A model generated the notes under the pieces. It saw only the letters and a list, made by a program, of their open reading frames with translations. It made no database searches and was not told the DNA's origin. A stretch of 64,000 nucleotides of DNA from contig NZ_FOIS01000002.1 of assembly GCF_900110455.1 (NCBI RefSeq), positions 864,933-928,932 on the forward strand. The letters are read 5' to 3'. Source of the stretch: Natrinema salifodinae. Lineage in GTDB: Archaea; Halobacteriota; Halobacteria; Halobacteriales; Natrialbaceae. Every line of letters begins with the position of its first letter. Position 1 is the first letter of the stretch. A program made the position numbers and the translations under genes. Below, one piece after another: positions 37,034 to 43,897 of this stretch.

Positions 37034-37489
37034 TTACCGCGCGAGGTTCTGTTTCGCCTGGCGAATCTCGTCGTGTTCGTCGTCGGCACCTTCGACCCGG
37101 GCCAGGCCTTCAGCAGCCTCGAGCGTCCGGACGGCGCTGTCGAGGAACGAGAGGATGTCGCCGGGGTAGGCGTAGACCATGTAATCGTCGGTCATCACGT
37201 CGACGATCGCGTCCGGACCCAGGCCCTGGGCGCGGAGTTCGAGTAGGTACTGGACGAACTTCCGCTCGGGACAGCCGCAGTAGGGATTGTTGTCGCAGTC
37301 GCAGTCGAGGAAGTCCTGCGAGAAGTCAAGCACCCGGTCGCGGGTCGCGTCGTCGAGCTTCTCGAGGCCGTCGCCCTGAAAGAGCAGGTCCAGCGTCGCT
37401 CCCTTGAACGCCCCCTTGGGGATGTTCGTCTCGAGCTGGGAGCTGAGCTGACGGTGATTCTTGATATAGATCTTATCGGTGATGGCCAC
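37034..37489 (-). CDS. DUF5814-type protein
   Basis: 151 residues. KIYIKNHRQLSSQLETNIPK, then LDLLFQGDGLEKLDDATRDR, and a Cys-rich segment CDCDNNPYCGCPERKF (about 63-78) that may hold a metal, followed by a helical half. The sequence is highly conserved in haloarchaea under DUF5814; function is unknown. Confidence 0.8.
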   Translation of the reverse strand: MAITDKIYIKNHRQLSSQLETNIPKGAFKGATLDLLFQGDGLEKLDDATRDRVLDFSQDFLDCDCDNNPYCGCPERKFVQYLLELRAQGLGPDAIVDVMTDDYMVYAYPGDILSFLDSAVRTLEAAEGLARVEGADDEHDEIRQAKQNLAR

Positions 37490-37667
37490 GCGTTAGCGGG
37501 AGTTACCGGCCGTACGCCGAAAAACGTCTCGGTCGCGATCGATCGCGTCCGCGCGCCACGAGCGGGTCGCACATCGCGACCGAAATCGCGCGGTACGGAG
37601 TCGCACACCCCGCCGCGGAGTCGTAACGTATTTCAGTCCGACCGCGTGTAGAATACGGTGTAAGCGC

Positions 37668-37740
37668 GTCCGGGTTGGGGTAGTGGTTATCCTTCAGCCT
37701 TGTGGAGGCTGAGACGCGGGTTCGATTCTCGCACCCGGAC
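37668..37740 (+). tRNA. tRNA-His (anticodon GTG), G-1 encoded
   Basis: The cloverleaf is complete: acceptor TCCGGGT/ACCCGGA, D arm with GGTAGTGGTTATCC, anticodon stem CAGCC/GGCTG with loop TTGTGGA (anticodon GTG), and T arm GCGGG/CTCGC. The extra G at 37668 pairs with discriminator C at 37740, the histidine identity element, so G-1 is genomically encoded. Its 3' end served as an integration site for the island on its right. Confidence 0.95.
37719..37740 (+). repeat. att-like repeat, copy 1 (3' end of tRNA-His)
   Basis: The last 22 bases of tRNA-His (GGTTCGATTCTCG plus the acceptor strand) recur exactly at 37829-37850 and in degenerate form at 40868-40890. This is the usual footprint of tyrosine-recombinase integration into a tRNA gene. 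Confidence 0.8.
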
Positions 37741-37828
37741 TTCCTTTGGCGAACAAATCCGTGAGCTGAAGGAATAATCAGAGAATTGAATCAGGGAGCG
37801 AAGCGAACGCAGTGAGCGGAACGACCGT

Positions 37829-37850
37829 GGTTCGATTCTCGCACCCGGAC
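37829..37850 (+). repeat. att-like repeat, copy 2 (exact)
   Basis: 22 bases identical to the 3' end of tRNA-His, 110 bases downstream of the first copy. The 88 bases between the copies hold no gene and include a GAGCGAAGCGAACGCAGTGA segment resembling the loops of the hairpin elements seen elsewhere in the window. Confidence 0.8.
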
Positions 37851-38022
37851 CTTCTCGCCGCGCGGTACAAGCCTTCTACCAACTGGTCTCCCGTCACCCA
37901 CATCCATCAACTCAGACCTATGGCGGGAAACAACCGATCATCGATGAACATCCGCGGCCGCCCCGTACAGGAATTGCGATACGCCAGTAGAATTGATATC
38001 AGGAGTGTGGTGCACAGTGACA

Positions 38023-38181
38023 ATGATGAAAGGCCGGTCCGAACACGTGCTAATCGAGTGCGTGAGCTGTGGGACTATGCGACTCGGCCGCCGCTACGAA
38101 GACGGCACTCTCTCACAATTACATCGAAACGGATGCAATTGTGGTGGACAGGACTTCATTCTCGTTGATGACCGTGATTGA
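38023..38181 (+). CDS. Small zinc-ribbon-like protein in island
   Basis: 52 residues from ATG 38023: MMKGRSEHVLIECVSCGTMR, then LHRNGCNCGGQDFILVDDRD. CVSC and CNC can form a zinc site. It is the first open frame in the AT-rich island. ATG 38026 is an equal alternative. Small zinc-ribbon genes are common in haloviral and plasmid DNA. No function recognised. Confidence 0.5.
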   Translation: MMKGRSEHVLIECVSCGTMRLGRRYEDGTLSQLHRNGCNCGGQDFILVDDRD

Positions 38182-38241
38182 TATTTTGATTTTGTATGGT
38201 GTGTTGGCTGGTATTACTCTATAGAAATGTTTTTAGCAGCA

Positions 38242-38250
38242 GAATATATC
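38242..38250 (+). promoter_or_regulatory. TATA box of island operon
   Basis: AATATATCA lies about 18-26 bases before ATG 38268, predicting a leaderless or near-leaderless transcript for the two-gene operon, and decides the start against the upstream in-frame ATG at 38196. Confidence 0.55.
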
Positions 38251-38267
38251 ATACCTGTCAACGGGTA

Positions 38268-39356
38268 ATGGCAACTCACAAACTCATCCCATACTGGATC
38301 CAAGTCCGCAAGGTAGAGGAACCGGATACAGCATGGGATCTTACCAGCATCCACACTCACGAGCCAAAATTCCCCAATAACAATCTCGCTGACTACTTTG
38401 AAGACTTCATAAAAGAGTACAAAGGAGAGAGTGACGTTTACAAAGACGAAGACGAGCAGAAAACGTTCACTGTCGCTAACCCGGTCAAACGCAAAGGAAA
38501 TACCATCGAAGGACGATTTAAATCAGGAGAATGGGGTCAAAACGCTGACTTCTGGGACGTAGACAAGCACAAACGAATCGAAGACGCTCGAAAAGAAAAC
38601 CATTCCGAAGAAATTCCATACTACTTCTTTTTCCACATCCCAGACACTGATCGCACACAAGCCCTTCTCCTTCTCAGCAAATACAAACGCAAAGGCGTGA
38701 AAACCCTGTTCAGTAACCTATTCTATCCAGACGAGGAGGTTGGAGATGCGTACATGACGATTGAACCGCATTACTCCGACAAAATCATCGAGAAGATTAA
38801 CGAGGCTGACCGGATAGCAGCGATCAAGTTTCGTGGTCAAGACGGGATACCAGCTCGCGAACAATACGCTGATACGAAGGATATCGAGAATCTTGACGAT
38901 GATTTCAGCGGTCAGCTTGAAGTCGGGTCAGAATGGAAGATCACGCCGAAAGGGAATCAGGAAGGATTCCTAGAGTACGCGAAAGAGATCGTATCTAGGG
39001 ATGACACAGACGAAGTCAAGAATTTCGACTATGGGAGGGTTAGCGACTTTGAGAGTGCGAGCATCACGGTAGTTGAAGGAGAGTCCGAGCTGACGTTTCC
39101 GCTCTGGAAAGAGGAAATCCAAATGAGGGTTGACTTAGACCCTGACGAGTACAATCTTGAGATCTACGGCGATCATCCAACACCATATTCGATTGGGTGT
39201 GCCGCCCGTCAAGTAGCGAACGACTTGCTGCGTGACTGGAACACAGATATAGATACAGAATCGCTGATTCCGCAGGATGTAGGAGTGCCAGAAGACGAAG
39301 AAGAAGGTGATAGAAAAAGAGAAGAGACAGATCAAGTACCTGCTCCGCAAGGCTGA
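38268..39356 (+). CDS. Island gene A: 362-residue soluble protein, unknown family
   Basis: The protein opens ATHKLIPYWIQVRKVEEPDT. A block YFFFHIPDTDRTQALLLLSK followed by YKRKGVKTLFSNLFYPDE (about 120-160) looks like the core of a phage-defence-type sensor or effector, but no family was named with confidence. The C terminus is acidic and Pro-rich (about 335-362). Codon use is AT-rich compared with neighbours, a sign of transfer. The stop TGA overlaps the ATG of the next gene by one base (TGATG), so the two are translationally coupled. Membership in a two-component, possibly anti-viral system is inferred from island location and layout. Confidence 0.75.
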   Translation: MATHKLIPYWIQVRKVEEPDTAWDLTSIHTHEPKFPNNNLADYFEDFIKEYKGESDVYKDEDEQKTFTVANPVKRKGNTIEGRFKSGEWGQNADFWDVDKHKRIEDARKENHSEEIPYYFFFHIPDTDRTQALLLLSKYKRKGVKTLFSNLFYPDEEVGDAYMTIEPHYSDKIIEKINEADRIAAIKFRGQDGIPAREQYADTKDIENLDDDFSGQLEVGSEWKITPKGNQEGFLEYAKEIVSRDDTDEVKNFDYGRVSDFESASITVVEGESELTFPLWKEEIQMRVDLDPDEYNLEIYGDHPTPYSIGCAARQVANDLLRDWNTDIDTESLIPQDVGVPEDEEEGDRKREETDQVPAPQG

Positions 39357-39910
39357 TGAAAGCATTTGACCTCTCCCCGATCGTCCGCAATTTCTACAGA
39401 GATATCTTCGAGAACGATGATCGGCCTGACTACGAGGCGTACGCGTTACTCGCTATTCCCGGCTTGTTCTCACTTATTGCGTTCACTCGTCCCGTGGATT
39501 CTGATTTCATTGGGATGATGAGTACCGCGCTCGCGATTCTATTCGGGTTCACCTTCTCTACGCTGATGACGACTGCGAAGTATTCGACGAAGGATGACCG
39601 GATCGAAGAGATGGTTGTCCAGCAAACACGTGTTGGGACATCGTACGCGCTTCTCGTCAACCTAATATCCCTGATTTCGATTGTCCTCGTCTCGGTCCTC
39701 GTCGAGGATTACTCGCAGCTATCGTATCCAGTAGCCACAGGAATTTCAATTGTCGTGTACGCTTTGATGTTCCACTACTTGCTCGTCATGGTCTACCTGA
39801 TGCGGTATCTCTACTTGCTCGCAATCGGTGGTGCATTCGAGCAATCGCCGAGAACAGAACCGAGGCAAGAAAGAGGGGATGAGAACGAACCACAGGAACG
39901 AACGATCTAA
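39356..39910 (+). CDS. Island gene B: four-span membrane protein
   Basis: 184 residues. After a short N-terminal amphipathic part (FDLSPIVRNFYRDIFENDD) come four hydrophobic segments at roughly 28-45, 50-68, 98-118 and 125-155. A charged loop YSTKDDRIEEMVVQQTRVGT lies between spans two and three, and a Glu/Arg-rich tail follows. No family was recognised. The start overlaps gene A by one base. A small membrane protein coupled to a soluble protein recalls defence layouts such as Kiwa, but gene order is reversed and sequence relation is not shown. Confidence 0.75.
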   Translation: MKAFDLSPIVRNFYRDIFENDDRPDYEAYALLAIPGLFSLIAFTRPVDSDFIGMMSTALAILFGFTFSTLMTTAKYSTKDDRIEEMVVQQTRVGTSYALLVNLISLISIVLVSVLVEDYSQLSYPVATGISIVVYALMFHYLLVMVYLMRYLYLLAIGGAFEQSPRTEPRQERGDENEPQERTI

Positions 39911-39915
39911 CCGGA

Positions 39916-40140
39916 TTACTGAGGGATGCGTTCTTTGTTCTCCAGTAGTTCGCGGCCAGCATCAGTCAGTTCATACAATCCATTTCCTCGCCCGGTCATC
40001 TCATCGGTTGGAACACGCTGAATCAGTCCTTTCTCGTCGAGTACACGGACGCGTTGCCGGATGTAGTTCTGACTCTGATCGGTTCGATCAGCGAGGTAGC
40101 ACGGCGTTAGACGGCCTTCTTGGAGAGCGTCGAGAATCAT
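39916..40140 (-). CDS. PhiH1-repressor-like winged-helix protein
   Basis: 74 residues forming one winged helix: ILDALQEGRLTPCYLADRTD then QSQNYIRQRVRVLDEKGLIQ and a wing GRGNGLYELTDAGRELL. This short form is typical of repressors of haloarchaeal viruses and plasmids. It is convergent with the island operon, with only 5 bases between stops. It may control island genes or be the remnant of viral immunity control. Confidence 0.78.
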   Translation of the reverse strand: MILDALQEGRLTPCYLADRTDQSQNYIRQRVRVLDEKGLIQRVPTDEMTGRGNGLYELTDAGRELLENKERIPQ

Positions 40141-40295
40141 CCAATCAATATCACGTAGTTCTAATTCATTTTATATCTAGAATTTTCATCTCTATCAGTT
40201 AATGACTAACGGCAAATTCAAATTATTTATATTAGTGACACGTCCTATAGCAGACATTGGGTGCAATAATTACCGCATCCTGCCTTGCCGAGACC

Positions 40296-40517
40296 ATGAG
40301 CAAACCAGCCTCACAACAAACGTTCGGCGACTACACAGAACCCAAGTCTCCAGACGAGCCAGCACTCGCAGCTGACACGGGTGACTCGGACCTATCTCCT
40401 GCCGAGCAAGCATTAGAGAAGTACGACGGCGCACAGTACGGACAAACATCGAGATATTCTTGTCCGAGACTCTCGTCCAGATTCGTCATACTGATGATTC
40501 AGCAACCAGTTTATTAG
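40296..40517 (+). pseudogene. Truncated ORF of unknown family
   Basis: From ATG 40296 the frame reads MSKPASQQTFGDYTEPKSPD and later SPAEQALEKYDGAQYGQ, a flexible N terminus as seen on plasmid or viral proteins. It then runs into low-quality sequence and stops at 40517. I think this is the start of a longer gene cut by rearrangement; no homologue was recognised. Confidence 0.4.
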
Positions 40518-40796
40518 ATGTTCGTTGATTCAGTTGATCTATTGTGGACTCAGAGACTCGGCTTGATCGCTGAACGGTAACTCCAACAATTACGTTGACT
40601 GCCCGGACCTGTTTTGCGCGGCACTAACATCTGAATAGATCATCGGTATCGGGATTTCCTCGTAGGCAATCGAACCGGGGGTTCAATACGGTGGTCATAG
40701 ATATCCGGAGTGACGGGAGCACACAGGGAGAGAAGGCATATCGCGTGAAAGCACACCCAAACCACCTGATACCTGTATTTCAGATGTATTCGCGGA
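40518..40796. other. Island right part, no gene recognised
   Basis: No frame with coding character. The sequence may include remains of the truncated ORF or an inserted element, but none can be identified by eye. Confidence 0.4.
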
Positions 40797-40890
40797 GTCC
40801 GGGTGCGAGACAGAACCTGCGTCGATGGGGTAGTCGGTTAGAGAAGTCTTGTGGTGGCTGAGACACGGGTTCGGTTCTCGTACCCGGTCC
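40797..40890 (+). pseudogene. Degenerate tRNA-His copy with inverted 3'-end fragment (right att remnant)
   Basis: Bases 40797-40817 are a near reverse complement of the tRNA-His 3' end. Directly after, 40821-40890 resembles tRNA-His from GGGGTAGT through CTTGTGG...GGCTGAGAC to the T arm and acceptor, but the anticodon and acceptor stems no longer pair. The final stretch (40868-40890) differs from the functional 3' end at three positions. It marks the old right end of the island. Confidence 0.7.
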
Positions 40891-41086
40891 TTCTGACGAC
40901 GATTTCACGGAGGAGCCACGCGTCCGATTCTCGAGTTCAGCACGTCCGCTCGTTCAGGACGAGCCGTCGGCTACCGAGTCGTTCGTCCGTAGTGTCGCTA
41001 TCCGGTAGCGCGACCGCTCCGTGGTAGCTGCGATAGAAGAAACGAAGTCACACCGCACCGTCTTCCGACGACGCTGTGAACCTGCG

Positions 41087-41281
41087 TTATTTGCGAACGA
41101 CGTTCGTCGCTCGGGGGCCCTTGGGGGCCTGTTCGATGTCGAACTCGATTTCAGTCCCTTCCGTCAGATCCTCGCCGCCAACGTCTTCCATGTGGAAGAA
41201 TACGTCGTCGTCGGAGTCCTCAGTCGCGATGAAACCGTAGCCGCCAGTGTCGTTAAAGAAGTCGACCTTACCGTTTGCCAT
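41087..41281 (-). CDS. cspA: Cold-shock protein
   Basis: 64-residue OB-fold nucleic-acid chaperone. RNP-like motifs are GGYGFIATED (14-23) and DVFFHMED (25-32), and the C-terminal block QAPKGPRATNVVRK is present. Start ATG 41281. TATA-like TGTATAAT lies just upstream on the minus strand and a second AT box further up. A close paralogue is at 62638-62832. Confidence 0.95.
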   Translation of the reverse strand: MANGKVDFFNDTGGYGFIATEDSDDDVFFHMEDVGGEDLTEGTEIEFDIEQAPKGPRATNVVRK

Positions 41282-41558
41282 TGCGATTATACAAAACGGG
41301 GTCATACGGTTAAGGGTTTTGTATTTGTTTCCGAATTCTCGAATCTAGGAGCCAGGTGTTCCATAAAATCTCCCCTATTTTGCTCATTCATCCATGTGTA
41401 TGGGACTTCCCGAGCAATACTCTCCGATCCATCACAATACTGGGAGAATTCCGTAGGTACGCAACTTCTATCGGCCTGATACCCGGCCCGGTATCTCCCC
41501 GTTCGTCGGCACAGAAGGAGTCCAATGAGACTTTACGTATCTACGTCGGACAATACAC

Positions 41559-42185
41559 GTGGATTCTAACGACGTTCGGCGTCAGTGGGCGAACCGATCC
41601 GGAGAATACTCACCGGAATACTACGCCTACTACGGTCCGAACGAAACAAGTGACACGCTTCGCGACATTCTCGATCAGTACATCGACCGAAACGCGCCCG
41701 TCTTGGAACTGGGCTGTAGTTCGGGCCGTCATCTCGCACACCTCTACGAACACGGCTTCGAGAACGTGGCGGGCATCGAGGTCAACGAGGATGCATTCGA
41801 CGTAATGGCGGATGTATATCCCGACCTCGCCGCCGAAGGTGAGTTTTACCCGAACGCGATCGAAGACGTCATCACCGATTTCGCTGACGATCAGTTCGGC
41901 GCGATCTATTCGGTGGAGACGCTGCAACACCTCCATCCGGACGCCGAGTGGGTCTTCGACGAACTGTCTCGGATCACGGACGACCTCCTCATTACGGTGG
42001 AAAACGAGCCCGAAAGCGAGGGCGAACCCGACGTGAGCTACGTCAACGACGACTTCCCGCTCTATTACCGCGATTGGAAGGCTATTTTCACCGACCGCGG
42101 CTTCACCGAAGTCGACTCGAAATCGGGCCGGCGGGATACCATTCGAACGTTCCGAACCACTCGGACGACACGAGCGGACGTGTGA
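41559..42185 (+). CDS. Class I SAM-dependent methyltransferase
   Basis: 208 residues. Motif I is VLELGCSSGRHLAHL (about 48-62), motif II VAGIEVNEDAF, and a post-motif segment FGAIYSVETLQHLHPDAEWV. The start is GTG 41559 (MDSNDVRRQWANRSGEYSPE). Small-molecule methyltransferase by fold; substrate unknown. The DNA methyltransferase gene follows 66 bases later on the same strand. It lies just right of the tRNA-His island. Confidence 0.86.
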   Translation: MDSNDVRRQWANRSGEYSPEYYAYYGPNETSDTLRDILDQYIDRNAPVLELGCSSGRHLAHLYEHGFENVAGIEVNEDAFDVMADVYPDLAAEGEFYPNAIEDVITDFADDQFGAIYSVETLQHLHPDAEWVFDELSRITDDLLITVENEPESEGEPDVSYVNDDFPLYYRDWKAIFTDRGFTEVDSKSGRRDTIRTFRTTRTTRADV

Positions 42186-42251
42186 GCGACCGAGCGATGC
42201 GAAACGAATACGATAGTCGAGCGGACACTCTACGCTATCAACGAGAGAGCA

Positions 42252-43631
42252 ATGACGGACGACCACTATCAGGTCACACTCGGCTCCTCCACCCGCGTCC
42301 GAGACGACCTCCGCGACGTAACTGATCTCACGGCCGTCGACTGGACGTTCGAAGGGTGGAACACCCAGCAGCACACCCACGGACTCCATCCCTACCCCGC
42401 GCGGATGATCCCCCAGATCGTGCGCGCCCTCCTGGGCTACTACGAGAATCAGGGCGTCATCTCGCCAGGCGACCTCGTCTACGATCCCTTCTCCGGGTCG
42501 GGGACCACGTCCGTCGAAGCGCGCCTGGCCGGCTACGACACGAAGGCCAACGACATCAATCCGCTCGCCGCCTTTCTCACGCTCGCCAAGGCGCGCCCGC
42601 TGCCGGTCGATCGGCTGGAGGCTTTCCGGCGGGACCTGATGGGTGATCTCGCCGTCGAGTTGCGGGCGGTCCGCGAACGCTACGCGGCCGGGGACGGCTT
42701 CGAGGAACTCGAGGAGCCCGAAGTGCGCGAGGGGTGGTTCCCGCAGCCGCAACTCTACGAACTCTGTACGATCCGCGACCGGATCGACGAACTCGAGGCC
42801 ACGTGGGACGGCGAGCACGCGGCCGATCTCGCGCGGTTCTTCCGTGTCGCGCTCTCGCGGACGACGCGGGAGACGAGCTACCAGCGAAACGGGGAGTACA
42901 AGCGCTATCTCATCCCCGAGTCGAACCGGGGCGATCACGATCCAAACGTCTACGAGCTCTTCGACCGCGAGGTGTCGGCGAACGTCGACATGATGCGCTC
43001 GTACGCCGAGCGGGTCGATCACGAGCGGTCCTCGGAGGTCTATCTCGCCGACTCGCGGACGGCCGCGGACGTCGCGACCGACAGTGTCGACATCGTGATC
43101 ACGTCGCCGCCGTACGGCGACCACAGCACGACCGTCGCGTATGGCGAGTTCTCCCAGGACCCGGCAATCGTCGCCTGGGAGCGAACGTACGACGAGATGC
43201 GAAACGTCGACAAGATCGGGCTCGGCGGCTCGGCCCGAAAGCTCGAGCCCCTCGAGACGCTCGAGGAGTGGTCGCCGTCGCTCGAAGCCACGCTCGACGT
43301 CCTCCGGGAGAAGGACGGCCGGGCGGAGGACGCCCTCGAGTTCTTCACCGACTACTACGCGGTGATGGAACAGGTCGCGCGCGTCCTCAAACCCGGCCAT
43401 CCGATCGCCTGGGTCGTCGCCAACCGGACGATGTCCCGGGTGAACATCCCGACGCATCTCATCACGACGGAACTCTGCGAACGGATCGGCTTCGACCATC
43501 AGCACACGCTCGCCCGGGAGATTCCGAACAAGAAGCTCCCGCTGGAGAACGCCCCCGAAAACACTCCTGGCGTCACGGGCGAACTGATGGCCAACGAGAA
43601 CATCGTGGTTATGACGGCGCCGGACGACTAG
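42252..43631 (+). CDS. Solitary DNA methyltransferase (N4-cytosine/N6-adenine type)
   Basis: 459 residues. Motif I DPFSGSGTTSVEARLAGY is at about 78-95 and the catalytic TSPPYGDH at about 280-287, so SAM-binding precedes catalysis with a long middle region that may recognise DNA. The SPPY tetrad is common in N4-cytosine enzymes. No restriction endonuclease gene is adjacent, so it may be an orphan methylase. The N-terminal block HTHGLHPYPARMIPQIVRAL is a known opening of this methylase group. Target sequence cannot be read from the gene. Confidence 0.9.
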   Translation: MTDDHYQVTLGSSTRVRDDLRDVTDLTAVDWTFEGWNTQQHTHGLHPYPARMIPQIVRALLGYYENQGVISPGDLVYDPFSGSGTTSVEARLAGYDTKANDINPLAAFLTLAKARPLPVDRLEAFRRDLMGDLAVELRAVRERYAAGDGFEELEEPEVREGWFPQPQLYELCTIRDRIDELEATWDGEHAADLARFFRVALSRTTRETSYQRNGEYKRYLIPESNRGDHDPNVYELFDREVSANVDMMRSYAERVDHERSSEVYLADSRTAADVATDSVDIVITSPPYGDHSTTVAYGEFSQDPAIVAWERTYDEMRNVDKIGLGGSARKLEPLETLEEWSPSLEATLDVLREKDGRAEDALEFFTDYYAVMEQVARVLKPGHPIAWVVANRTMSRVNIPTHLITTELCERIGFDHQHTLAREIPNKKLPLENAPENTPGVTGELMANENIVVMTAPDD

Positions 43632-43716
43632 CTCGAGACCGAGACTGACCCCGGTCTGAGACCGCTCCTGGCACGAACCCGGTAATCGAAGACGGCCGCC
43701 ACCGTCCCATCCGTCG

Positions 43717-43791
43717 ATGATCAACCGCGACGGCCCCTTCGAGTGCGACACCTGCGGAACGCGGCTCGAAACGGTCGGCGGCGGCGAGTAA
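43717..43791 (+). CDS. 24-codon ORF with one CxxC, possibly a truncated zinc finger
   Basis: MINRDGPFECDTCGTRLETV then GGGE and TAA at 43789-43791. A single CDTC knuckle is seen where relatives would need two for zinc. It may be a real microprotein or the first half of a decayed zinc-finger gene. Confidence 0.3.
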   Translation: MINRDGPFECDTCGTRLETVGGGE

Positions 43792-43897
43792 CGCGACGGG
43801 TCCCGTCGGATTCCGCTTCCCGACGGCGTCCGCTCCGACTCGCCACCCCTAATACACAGGCTCGTTCGTTTAGTGAATTCACCCCGTCGAGTGAAAT

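Noticed and set aside
37793..37826. GAGCGAAGCGAACGCAGTGA segment as a full hairpin element
   Set aside because: It resembles the loop sequence of the other elements but I could not find a good paired stem, so it is only mentioned as a possible relic.
37812..38168. 118-codon frame beginning in the att region
   Set aside because: Runs through the att repeat and has no protein character; the overlapping zinc-ribbon ORF at 38023 is better supported.
41610..43751. 713-codon open frame opposite the methyltransferase genes
   Set aside because: Antisense to two clear methyltransferases with catalytic motifs; high GC gives stop-free antisense frames.
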